Assembly (NCBI GenBank): GCA_034522075.1
Contig: JAXHLO010000006.1
Span: 372,001 to 436,000, forward strand
DNA: 64,000 bases
Reading direction: 5' to 3'
DNA from: UBA7803 sp034522075
GTDB lineage: Bacteria > Pseudomonadota > Gammaproteobacteria > Pseudomonadales > Azotimanducaceae
Below, piece after piece: positions 37,251-44,989 of the stretch; the stretch's first letter is position 1; every line of letters starts with the position of its first letter. Under the pieces are notes generated by a model. The model saw only the letters and a program-made list of their open reading frames with translations. It was not told where the DNA came from and did no database searches. The position numbers and the translations under genes were made by a program.

Positions 37251-37273
37251 GGAAAGTAGTTCCCGGCCGCTGC
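37251..37273 (+). repeat. hairpin A, right arm
   Basis: GGAAAGTAGTTCCCGGCC followed by GCTGC; complementary to 37167-37189 at 22 of 23 positions. The innermost five base pairs (TTTCC/GGAAA) are shared with hairpin B, the rest are not. Confidence 0.85.
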
Positions 37274-37418
37274 CCCAACACCCTTCGAGCTTCCAGCTCA
37301 GGGATAGCCTGAATATCCTGTACCTTCATGGTGTGAGTCCACCCGACATCAGCAAGAAGGCAGGTAGTTGCCGGCCCCTACAACCCAGGCCGGCATGAAT
37401 TTACGATCCCATAGGGGT

Positions 37419-37525
37419 GCCGGGCTCTGAGAAAGGTTTCCGAAGCTTTAAGGTTCCCGACGCACGAATGAGCCCCACCAACGACAAACACACCCACGCG
37501 AAGGAAACCTTTCTCAGAGCCCGGC
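37419..37525 (-). repeat. hairpin B (inverted partner of A)
   Basis: Arms at 37419-37441 (GCCGGGCTCTGAGAAAGG and five more bases) and 37503-37525 are perfectly complementary over 23 bases. The 61-base loop, read on the minus strand, runs from TTCGCGTGGG to CCTTAAAGCTTC and matches loop A closely. The sequence just outside the arm on the parC side reads, on the minus strand, GGTGGTGGCC into the arm, the same as outside hairpin C. Confidence 0.87.
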
Positions 37526-37566
37526 CACCACCCCCTTAACCACAATCAGGACAACCCGAAGCAGTT

Positions 37567-39810
37567 ATGGAAACGGAATCGCAAGACTTCGAGAAGCTGC
37601 CGCTCAAGCAGTACACGGAAAAGGCGTACCTGGATTATTCCATGTACGTGATCAACGACCGCGCCCTGCCCCATCTGGCGGACGGCCTGAAGCCCGTGCA
37701 GCGGCGCATCATCTACGCCATGGGCGAGCTGAACCTGACCGCTACCGCCAAGTACATGAAGTCGGCGCGCACGGTGGGCGACGTGCTGGGCAAATTCCAT
37801 CCCCATGGCGACAGCGCCTGCTATGAGTCCATGGTGCTGATGGCACAGCCGTTCTCGTTCCGCTATCCGCTGGTGGACGGCCAGGGCAACTGGGGGGCGC
37901 CGGACGATCCCAAGTCGTTTGCCGCCATGCGCTATACGGAGGCGCGGCTGTCCCGCTATGCCGAACTGCTGCTCGCCGAGATCCGCCAGGGGACGGTGGA
38001 CTACGTACCCAATTTCGACGGCACCATGAACGAGCCCAAGCTGCTGCCGGCGCGCCTGCCGTTCGTCCTGCTCAACGGCAGCACGGGCATTGCCGTAGGC
38101 ATGGCCACCGACATTCCGCCGCACAACATGAACGAAGTGGTCAGTGCCTGCATTCATCTGCTGGACAAGCCCAAAGCCAGCATTGCGGATCTGATGACTC
38201 ACGTGAAGGGGCCGGACTTTCCGTCTCAAGCCCGCATCATCACCCCGGAGGCCGACATCCGGCAGATCTATGAGACGGGCCGGGGTGCGATCAAGGCACG
38301 GGCGGTGTACCACAAGGAAGGCGGTGATGTGGTGATTACCGCGCTGCCTCATCAGGCGTCACCGGCCAGGATTCTCGAGCAGATAGCCCAGCAGATGCAG
38401 GGCAAGAAACTGCCCATGGTCACCGACCTGCGTGACGAGTCCGACCACGAGAATCCCACCCGCCTGGTGCTGGTGCCGCGCTCCAACCGGGTGGACGTGG
38501 ACCGGCTCATGTCGCACCTGTTCGCCACCACGGATCTGGAGAAGAGCTACCGGGTCAACCTGAATCTGATCGGCCTGGACAACCGGCCGCGGGTGAAAAC
38601 CCTGAAGGACATTCTCAGCGAGTGGCTCAGCTACCGGCAGCAGACCGTCACCCGTCGTCTGGAATTCCGTCTGGAGAAGATCGACGAGCGGCTGCACATT
38701 CTGGAAGGGTTGCTGGTTGCTTATCTGAACTTCGACGAAGTGATCCGCATCATTCGCGAAGAAGACGAGCCGAAACAGGCGCTCATGGCGGCATTCAAGC
38801 TTAGCGACATTCAGGCTACGGCCATTCTCGATCTGCGGTTGCGTCAGCTCGCCAAGCTCGAAGAGATGAAGCTGCAGGGTGAAAAGGACGAACTCGAAGG
38901 TGAACGGGCCGACATCGAGAAGACCCTGGCTTCCAAGGCGCGGCTGAAGACCCTGGTGAAAAAGGAACTGCTGGCCGACGCGGAAACCTATGGCGATCCC
39001 CGCTGCTCGCCGCTGTTGCCCGCAGAGGAATCTGCGGCCTTCAGTGAGGAAGAAGTGATCAGCAATGATCCCATCACGGTGGTGCTCTCGGAGAAAGGCT
39101 GGGTCAGGTCGGCCAAGGGCCACGATGTAGACCCGGTCGAACTGAACTACCGCAGCGGCGACCGCTACGGGCAAGCTGCCCGGGGGCGGACCAATGACCT
39201 GCTGGTCTTTGTGGACTCGAGCGGGCGCAGCTATGCCGTCACGCCGCACAATCTGCCGTCCGCCCGCAGTCAGGGGGAGCCCCTGACCGGCCGGCTCAAA
39301 CCGCCGGCGGGCGCGCGTTTCGTCGGCCTGGCCCTGGGTTCGGCTGAGCGCAGAATCCTCCTTGCCGGCAACGCCGGCTACGGCTTCGTCTGCACCCTGG
39401 GCGATCTGGTCAGTAAGAACAAAGCGGGCAAGGCTGTGCTCTCCGTGGGCAAGGATGGGGCCGCGCTGCCTCCGGTTCAGCTGCCTCAGGGAGACGGTCT
39501 GCGGGTCGTCGCCGCCACCAGCCAGGGGCGCATGCTGGCGTTCGACATCGCCGAGCTGCCGGAGCTGGCGCGCGGCAAGGGTAACAAGATCCTCAACATT
39601 CCATCTGCCGCCTTCAAAGCCGGCGAGGAGACTCTGGTGGCCGTGCAGGTGGTGCGAGGCGATGACGAGTTGCTGGTAGTGGCCGGCCAGCGCCACCTGC
39701 GCCTCAAGCCGAGGGATCTGGACAACTACGTGGGTGAACGGGCGCGCCGCGGCCGTAAGCTGCCGCGCGGCTTTCAGAAAGTCGACGGGTTGGAGATTGC
39801 CTCGCGCTGA
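37567..39810 (+). CDS. parC: DNA topoisomerase IV subunit A ParC
   Basis: DNA-breaking subunit of topoisomerase IV, partner of ParE. Near the N-terminus SMYVINDRALPHLADGLKPV and SARTVGDVLGKFHPHGD surround the quinolone-response region, and RYTEARLS holds the catalytic Tyr (residue 123). A coiled-coil arm (about 340-480) and a degenerate beta-pinwheel C-terminal domain follow; 747 residues, ParC rather than GyrA length. Its last 37 bases overlap, tail to tail, the gene on the opposite strand. Confidence 0.96.
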   Translation: METESQDFEKLPLKQYTEKAYLDYSMYVINDRALPHLADGLKPVQRRIIYAMGELNLTATAKYMKSARTVGDVLGKFHPHGDSACYESMVLMAQPFSFRYPLVDGQGNWGAPDDPKSFAAMRYTEARLSRYAELLLAEIRQGTVDYVPNFDGTMNEPKLLPARLPFVLLNGSTGIAVGMATDIPPHNMNEVVSACIHLLDKPKASIADLMTHVKGPDFPSQARIITPEADIRQIYETGRGAIKARAVYHKEGGDVVITALPHQASPARILEQIAQQMQGKKLPMVTDLRDESDHENPTRLVLVPRSNRVDVDRLMSHLFATTDLEKSYRVNLNLIGLDNRPRVKTLKDILSEWLSYRQQTVTRRLEFRLEKIDERLHILEGLLVAYLNFDEVIRIIREEDEPKQALMAAFKLSDIQATAILDLRLRQLAKLEEMKLQGEKDELEGERADIEKTLASKARLKTLVKKELLADAETYGDPRCSPLLPAEESAAFSEEEVISNDPITVVLSEKGWVRSAKGHDVDPVELNYRSGDRYGQAARGRTNDLLVFVDSSGRSYAVTPHNLPSARSQGEPLTGRLKPPAGARFVGLALGSAERRILLAGNAGYGFVCTLGDLVSKNKAGKAVLSVGKDGAALPPVQLPQGDGLRVVAATSQGRMLAFDIAELPELARGKGNKILNIPSAAFKAGEETLVAVQVVRGDDELLVVAGQRHLRLKPRDLDNYVGERARRGRKLPRGFQKVDGLEIASR

Positions 39811-40973
39811 CTGCGCAGTTGCTCGGCCTGCTGCACTATCAGTCCGGCACAGGATGGTTCAAGTTCCGTCACCAGATAACAGCCGGCATCGCTGGTGGAC
39901 AGCTGATCTAGGAGCGGATTGTGCAGCGGCCGGGCCTGCAGGCGCTCCGGCCCCTGCAACGCATCGAAACAGGGCCCGGATACCGTCAGGAACAGGTCTT
40001 TGGCCAGTGCCGACAGGAGGGCTGCATCGGCAACTGCCTCATGGTTGAGCGGCAGGGCTTCGTCCGCCGGATTCTCGATGAGATTGAGGCCCAGGCGGTA
40101 CGTGCCGAAGGGTGCTTCGTCGCGCAGCAGCCGGGCCAGCAGGAAGGCGCCACAGACCACCTGAAAGGCCCGGTCTTCGTCGCCGGTGTGATCGAAGTCG
40201 ACGAGAATGCCGACGCCGGGCAGGTTGACCACCTGGCCCTGATAGATCTCCGCCACGGCTTCCGCCAGTTCCGCGCACAGCGACAGTTCGAACTCCCGTT
40301 CCGTGGGCGGCAGCGTGAGCTGGTTGTAGAGGTTCACGGCCAGCAGATAGTGGCGCATCAACGGCGGCGGGTCCGGCGCATCGGGGAGTTCCTCGGTGTC
40401 CTCCGCTGCTGCCGTGCGGGCGGCATCGGCGGCCCTGCCCCTGCGTCGCTGTGGCAGCAGCGGACCGATGTGCCCCGCGCGGGCCGCACGCATGACCGAC
40501 CAGGCTACGGCCACGGCGAAAGGAATCACCAGCAGGGCGCCGAGCAGCGCGGCGGTTCGTGCTGGATGGCTGACGGCAAAGGCTTGCGGCTCCAGCGCCA
40601 CACGGACATAGCCGACGACGCTGTCATCGGCGGTCACCGGTTGTGTGTGGTGGGGGCCCTGCACATCGCCGGTGGTGGTCAGAAGCTGATTATCCGAGCT
40701 GTAGCTGGCCACCCCGCGAATCTCCGGCAACTCCGCCAGACGGTTGGCGATGACCCCGAGATGCATGCGGTCCTGGCGCATGACGGGTTGAACCGCAAGT
40801 TCGGCCAGAGCTCTTGCGGCAGCGCCGCCGAAGGCCTCCATGCGCTGTTCCTCGCGGCTGGTCAGGCTCACCAGAAGCCACAGCACCAGAGCCGTCAGCA
40901 ATGCGGTTGCCGCCGCCACGGCGAGAACGGTCGCGTCCGGTTTGACGATGTCTGAGCGAGGGGGTAGCTTCAC
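39774..40973 (-). CDS. YtjB/Smp-like (AhpA family) inner-membrane protein
   Basis: A 399-residue protein with membrane helices at about 16-38 and 138-160 bracketing a ~100-residue periplasmic domain (DRMHLGVIANRLAELPEIRG, typical of the SMP_2/AhpA domain), then a ~230-residue cytoplasmic part with no recognised motif. This architecture and its place divergent from serB match ytjB (smp) of E. coli and its Pseudomonas counterpart. Function unknown; a signalling role is suggested by the sensor-like topology. The C-terminal codons overlap parC in antisense. Confidence 0.75.
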   Translation of the reverse strand: MKLPPRSDIVKPDATVLAVAAATALLTALVLWLLVSLTSREEQRMEAFGGAAARALAELAVQPVMRQDRMHLGVIANRLAELPEIRGVASYSSDNQLLTTTGDVQGPHHTQPVTADDSVVGYVRVALEPQAFAVSHPARTAALLGALLVIPFAVAVAWSVMRAARAGHIGPLLPQRRRGRAADAARTAAAEDTEELPDAPDPPPLMRHYLLAVNLYNQLTLPPTEREFELSLCAELAEAVAEIYQGQVVNLPGVGILVDFDHTGDEDRAFQVVCGAFLLARLLRDEAPFGTYRLGLNLIENPADEALPLNHEAVADAALLSALAKDLFLTVSGPCFDALQGPERLQARPLHNPLLDQLSTSDAGCYLVTELEPSCAGLIVQQAEQLRSQREAISNPSTF

Positions 40974-41111
40974 GCGGGCCTGGCGCTGCGCGGCCCAAGA
41001 CTCATCGCGTCATGCGGCATGGCACCATATCGCCTCGCGATGGGCATGGGGGTGTATGGCACGGCACGTTGACTCCGGGCGGTTAGTAAGCAACGGGACA
41101 AGGCGGTTCAC

Positions 41112-42341
41112 TTGGCCAGCGAGATAGTTCTGGTAAACGTATCCGGGGAAGACCAGCCTGGCGTGATGGCCATGTTGACATCCACCCTGGCGCAATATCA
41201 AGTGCGCGTGCTCGATGTCGGCCAGGCCGTCATACACGACGAGCTCAACGTCGGCATGCTCGTGCAGATCATGAATCCAGCGGATAAGCCGGCGGTGCTC
41301 GGCGACCTGCAGCGCAGAGCTGGTGAATTCGGCACAGCCGTGCGGTTCACCAACATCAGCGAACAGGATTATCAGGAGTGGGTGTCCAGCCAGGGCAAGC
41401 CGCGCTACATCGTCACCCTGCTGGCGGCCGGTTTCAGCGGCGAGCAGATGGCCGCCGTCACCCAGGTCGTGCACGCCTATGGGCTCAACATCGATTCTAT
41501 CCGGCGCCTGTCGGGGCGCATTCCCCTGCATCGTCATAACGGCCAGGCGCGGACCAGCATCGAGATGAGTCTGCGCGGCACGGTGGCGGACCCACAAGCC
41601 CTGAAAACCGATCTGCTCAGCGCCGCCGATCGCCTGGTATTCGATTTCAGCGTTCAGGAAGACACGGTCTATCGGCGCAACCGCCGGCTGGTGGCATTCG
41701 ACATGGACTCCACGCTCATCGAGGCCGAGGTCATCGACGAGCTGGCCAAGATTCACGGGGTCGGTGCCGAGGTGGCAGCCATCACCGAGCGGGCCATGCG
41801 CGGCGAGCTGGTGTTCCGCGACAGCTTTCGTCAGCGCGCCGCCCTGCTCGGCGGGCTCGAGGAGTCGGCGCTGCGCCAGGTGGCAGATGCCGTCAAGCTG
41901 ACCGACGGCGCCCATCGGTTGATCCGCGCGCTGAAGATGTTCGGCTACCGCACGGCTATCATTTCCGGCGGCTTTCAGTACGTGGGCGAGCATCTGCAGC
42001 GCGAACTGGGCATCGACTATGTGTATGCCAACCGGCTGGAGATCGAGAATGGGGTCATGACCGGCAAAGTAGACGGCGCCATAGTCGATGCCGAACGCAA
42101 AGCGGAGCTGCTGCTCGAAATCGCCCGCCGGGAGGGCATCAACCGCCAGCAGACCATTGCCATCGGCGACGGCGCCAACGACCTGCCCATGCTCAGCGCC
42201 GCCGGCCTCGGCATTGCCTATCATGCCAAACCGCTGGTCAAGGAAAGCGCCAGCCACGCCATCTCCAATTTCGGGTTGGACAGCGTTCTGTATCTGCTGG
42301 GGTTCACGGACCGGGACATCGAGACGGTGCTGTCGGGTTGA
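41112..42341 (+). CDS. serB: phosphoserine phosphatase SerB with N-terminal ACT domains
   Basis: Last step of serine synthesis, dephosphorylating phosphoserine. The N-terminal ~180 residues hold ACT-type regulatory modules (IVLVNVSGEDQPGVMAMLTS). The HAD domain has FDMDSTLIEAEVIDELA near residue 197, the nucleophile DxD, then the Ser motif IISGGFQYVGEHL and the IGDGANDLPML metal site near 355. 409 residues, the long SerB form seen in Pseudomonas. No ATG or GTG precedes the conserved start, so TTG 41112 is proposed. Confidence 0.95.
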   Translation: MASEIVLVNVSGEDQPGVMAMLTSTLAQYQVRVLDVGQAVIHDELNVGMLVQIMNPADKPAVLGDLQRRAGEFGTAVRFTNISEQDYQEWVSSQGKPRYIVTLLAAGFSGEQMAAVTQVVHAYGLNIDSIRRLSGRIPLHRHNGQARTSIEMSLRGTVADPQALKTDLLSAADRLVFDFSVQEDTVYRRNRRLVAFDMDSTLIEAEVIDELAKIHGVGAEVAAITERAMRGELVFRDSFRQRAALLGGLEESALRQVADAVKLTDGAHRLIRALKMFGYRTAIISGGFQYVGEHLQRELGIDYVYANRLEIENGVMTGKVDGAIVDAERKAELLLEIARREGINRQQTIAIGDGANDLPMLSAAGLGIAYHAKPLVKESASHAISNFGLDSVLYLLGFTDRDIETVLSG

Positions 42342-42374
42342 GGCCGGCATTGGGTTGGTTGGATTGGTGGTGGC

Positions 42375-42475
42375 CGGGTCTGAGAGAGCACTTTTTGAAA
42401 GTGGCGTCGTTGTATGCGATGGGTTCTTCTGTCACAGGGAGCCTTGAACATTCAAAAAGTGCTCTCTCAGACCCG
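42375..42475 (+). repeat. hairpin C (serB-fimX element)
   Basis: Arms 42375-42399 (CGGGTCTGAGAGAGCACT and seven more bases) and 42451-42475 are perfectly complementary over 25 bases. The 51-base loop (42400-42450) begins AGTGGCGTCGTTGTATGCGA and ends GGGAGCCTTGAACA, sharing GGGAGCCTT with hairpin A. The stem is A/T-rich on its inner third. It begins 33 bases after the serB stop. Confidence 0.88.
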
Positions 42476-42624
42476 CCCTCCGCCGTCCATCCATGCTGCC
42501 GGCCTCACCCCGACTGCAATGTGGGCTGGAATCCCATGTGGCATCGAGGACTGCAACGCCGCAGGCGAACCCAACACCACCAGTAGCGTCGGGGTCATGG
42601 GTCGACGGTGATGTGCGGGTGTGT

Positions 42625-42717
42625 GCCGGGGGAAGGCTTCCCGGCTGTTCAGGCTCCCAGCGACAGATGAACTCGGTCGCATACAACGACGCCACTGCCG
42701 GGAAGCCTTCCCCCGGC
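42625..42717 (-). repeat. hairpin D (inverted partner of C)
   Basis: Arms 42625-42645 (GCCGGGGGAAGGCTTCCC then GGC) and 42697-42717 are perfectly complementary over 21 bases. The loop read on the minus strand starts with the same 20 bases as loop C. The arm also contains a small internal palindrome (GGGAAGGCTTCCC), so alternative foldings of each arm are possible. Confidence 0.87.
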
Positions 42718-42764
42718 GCGCACCGGCGCGCCAGCTACGCCAGACCCATGAACCCGACCGACAC

Positions 42765-44924
42765 TCAATCGTCTGTGCTGAAGTCGAAATCCATTTCGGT
42801 GGAAGGTTCCTGCAGGTAGTGACCCTGGATGTAGTTGGCTCCGGCCTGCCAGAGCGCCGACAGCACGCCGGCGCTTTCCACCATGGGAATGATGGTCAGC
42901 TTGCCGCTCGACTGCAGGCTGCGGATCATGCCGGTCACCTCGTCCTTGAGGGACGGGTCATCCATCAGCCGTTCGATGTGTGAGCCGTCCAGCTTCACGA
43001 AGTCCACCGGAATGTGCTGCAGGGTGTCCATGGCGTTGTCTGCCAGACCGAAACGCGACAGCGACGCCCGGCAGTGCATGGCTTTGAGGCCTTCCACGAA
43101 CTCGCGGGTCTGGCGCACCAGATCGGAGGCGTCGCGCTCGGTGATCTGGAAGATCACGGCGTCGCTGGGCAGCCGGGCGGCCTTGATGGCCACGCTCAGC
43201 CACTGCAGGAATTCCGGGTCGGCGATGCTGTTGGCCGTCAGATTGATGGTCAGGCGCGTGTTGTGACCCTTTGACCGGTGGGTCGACAACATTTTGATGG
43301 ACTGCAGAATGACCCAGCGGTCGATCTTGGCAGCCACGCCGTGGTCGATGGCGGTGCGCAGAAACTCGTTGGGCGACACCTTGCGGCCGTCGCTGTTGAC
43401 CATGCGCAGAAACACTTCGTAGTGCTCGTCGGAATCGCCGCGCAGGCTGATGATGGGCTGGAACAGCAGCAGGAAGCGCTGGTTGTCGATGGCTTCGTTG
43501 ATGCGCGCCAGAATCTGACCCGCTTCGCTGTCCGGCTCCTCACGGGCGACTTCCTTGGTGAGCAGGTCGAGCCGGTTGCCGCCGGCGGCTTCGGCCCTGA
43601 CGGCGGCAGCGAATGCGGTGTTGAGCGCACCCTCTATACCGTCGCCGGCGTCGTCGTCCGCTTCGTCGATTTCGGCGCCGCCGATGGACACGGTGACCCG
43701 GACCGTGCGGCCCTTGACCTCGGTCATCAGGCCTTCTACGCCCTTGCGCAGCGAGTCGAGGCGTTGCAGGACGGCGGCGCGGTCGGCGTCGGTGACGGCG
43801 AAGGCGAACTGATGGGTAGACAGGCGGGCGCAGCAGTTGTCGGTCAACTCGTCCTTGAAGACCTGCAATACCCGGCTGCCGACCTGGTCGGCGCCGCGCA
43901 GGCCGAGCTCTTCCTGGAGCCGGGCGAATTCGTCGATCTGGGCCACCAGCACGGCGCGTTGCGGATGCTCACTGGTCAGTACGCCGTGGGCGGCCTCCAG
44001 AAAAGCCCCCACGCCGGAGGCGCTGGAGCCCACTTCGGATTCGTGGTCAGCGCCATTGGCGGTGCCATTGGCCGCGCCGTTCGCTGCGCCGTCGCCGGCA
44101 TCCACCGCATTCCCGTTGCTGTGCTCTGCCGCGCTACCGTTGCAGTGGGCCGCACCGTCCGCCACAGTCGTGGGCCGCACCGTCACCTGCATGCAGGCCT
44201 CGCCCTCGTACTCGGCGCTGGCCAGCGTCATGACGCCAGAGACTTCCGCCCCGGTGGTGGCGCGGCCGGTAAACTCCACCGTGCGCTCCTCGCCGTCCTG
44301 GCGGAAACGCTTCAGTTCCTGCTTCAGCGAGTCGACGCTGGCGTCGCTGAGCAGGTCCATGAGCGGCAGCCCGAGCAGCGCATCGGCATCGGAGAAGCCG
44401 AACAGCTTCAGGTAGCCGGCATTGGCATGAATGTGCATGCCTTCGTGGACATAGGCGATGGCGGCAGTGGAACTCTGCAGCAGTAACTGGCAGCGCTGCT
44501 CGGCTTCCTTGAGTGCCCGGTGCAGTTCGCTCATGCGCTGGCTCTGGCAGACATGAGCCAGCTCACGCTTGAATACCAGCACCAGCTGGTCCGGATCCTG
44601 GCTGGAAACCACGTCGGCGGCGCCCATACGCATGCCTGTCGAGGTGGTCATGGTGTGGTCGGCGGGATTCACCAGAATGATCGGCAGGTGCGGTGCCTTG
44701 GTCTTGAGCTGCGGGAGCAGCTGCTCAAGGTGCGGCAGGTTCGCGTTGCACAGCATGAGGTCGGCCGACGACACGGCGTCACCGGCCATTTCCAGGTCGA
44801 TCAGTCGCATGCGCGTGGCGATGCCTGCGTCGCGCAGCAGGGAGTCGAATTCCTGGGCTGTGTTTTCCGACGACTCGGCGATCAGCAGGCGCACAGGCGC
44901 GTGTTGGATGTGCTCGGCGGCCAT
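42765..44924 (-). CDS. fimX: FimX-type REC-PAS-GGDEF-EAL c-di-GMP receptor with degenerate active sites
   Basis: In Pseudomonas FimX binds c-di-GMP and controls type IV pilus assembly and twitching. The 719-residue protein has a pseudo-receiver (about 10-125; the phospho-Asp position reads LMLCNAN), a PAS domain (about 150-260), an Ala/Asn/Gly-rich linker (about 285-320), a GGDEF domain in which GGDEF is replaced by STHQF, and an EAL domain in which EAL is EVF and the DDFG motif is SRFG, as in FimX. It should therefore bind but not make or cleave c-di-GMP. ATG 44924 lies behind GAGAAGG. Gene order serB-fimX-psd supports orthology. No pilus structural genes are in the window. Confidence 0.88.
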   Translation of the reverse strand: MAAEHIQHAPVRLLIAESSENTAQEFDSLLRDAGIATRMRLIDLEMAGDAVSSADLMLCNANLPHLEQLLPQLKTKAPHLPIILVNPADHTMTTSTGMRMGAADVVSSQDPDQLVLVFKRELAHVCQSQRMSELHRALKEAEQRCQLLLQSSTAAIAYVHEGMHIHANAGYLKLFGFSDADALLGLPLMDLLSDASVDSLKQELKRFRQDGEERTVEFTGRATTGAEVSGVMTLASAEYEGEACMQVTVRPTTVADGAAHCNGSAAEHSNGNAVDAGDGAANGAANGTANGADHESEVGSSASGVGAFLEAAHGVLTSEHPQRAVLVAQIDEFARLQEELGLRGADQVGSRVLQVFKDELTDNCCARLSTHQFAFAVTDADRAAVLQRLDSLRKGVEGLMTEVKGRTVRVTVSIGGAEIDEADDDAGDGIEGALNTAFAAAVRAEAAGGNRLDLLTKEVAREEPDSEAGQILARINEAIDNQRFLLLFQPIISLRGDSDEHYEVFLRMVNSDGRKVSPNEFLRTAIDHGVAAKIDRWVILQSIKMLSTHRSKGHNTRLTINLTANSIADPEFLQWLSVAIKAARLPSDAVIFQITERDASDLVRQTREFVEGLKAMHCRASLSRFGLADNAMDTLQHIPVDFVKLDGSHIERLMDDPSLKDEVTGMIRSLQSSGKLTIIPMVESAGVLSALWQAGANYIQGHYLQEPSTEMDFDFSTDD

Positions 44925-44989
44925 ATCCTTCTCAAGACTAGCGTGTCCATACTGCCGAGCGACAAATCCTCTTTGCGCCCAGCCTCGTC

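Larger units (their letters stand above)
37167..37525. repeat. composite element 1: convergent pair of long hairpins between parE and parC
   Basis: This occupies most of the 416-base gene-free gap 37151-37566. Hairpin A (37167-37273, loop 61 nt) and hairpin B (37419-37525, loop 61 nt) are in opposite orientation: read on opposite strands their loops match at about 50 of 61 positions. The 145-base spacer holds two smaller inverted repeats, GGATA/TATCC at 37302-37318 (approximately) and GCCGGCC/GGCCGGC at 37370-37394, and no convincing reading frame. A second copy of the same plan lies at 42375-42717. The remaining 41 bases before parC carry no evident promoter; CAGGACAACC precedes the start. 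Confidence 0.85.
42375..42717. repeat. composite element 2: convergent pair of long hairpins between serB and the fimX-like gene
   Basis: Fills most of the 423-base gap 42342-42764 between two convergent genes. Hairpin C (42375-42475) and hairpin D (42625-42717) face each other across a 149-base spacer; their loops (51 bases each) match at about 44 positions with one gap in each strand, 20 of them consecutive. The plan, the spacing and the loop motif repeat those of the parE-parC element. The spacer has GCCGGCC near 42498, also present in the other spacer, but is otherwise dissimilar. No open frame with coding character is seen. Confidence 0.85.

Noticed and set aside
37274..37418. A small protein gene in the spacer of composite element 1
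   Set aside because: No start with a ribosome site leads to a frame of useful length, and the spacer is not conserved with that of element 2.
38359..39696. Long minus-strand frame opposite parC
   Set aside because: Low-complexity His/Gln/Arg composition and no motif; shadow of the parC frame.
37167..42717. Hairpin pairs as CRISPR repeats, integron attC sites or intrinsic terminators
   Set aside because: There are no repeat-spacer units, no integrase and no simple-site core triplets, and no U-tracts follow the arms; loops of 51-61 bases are also too long for ordinary terminators.
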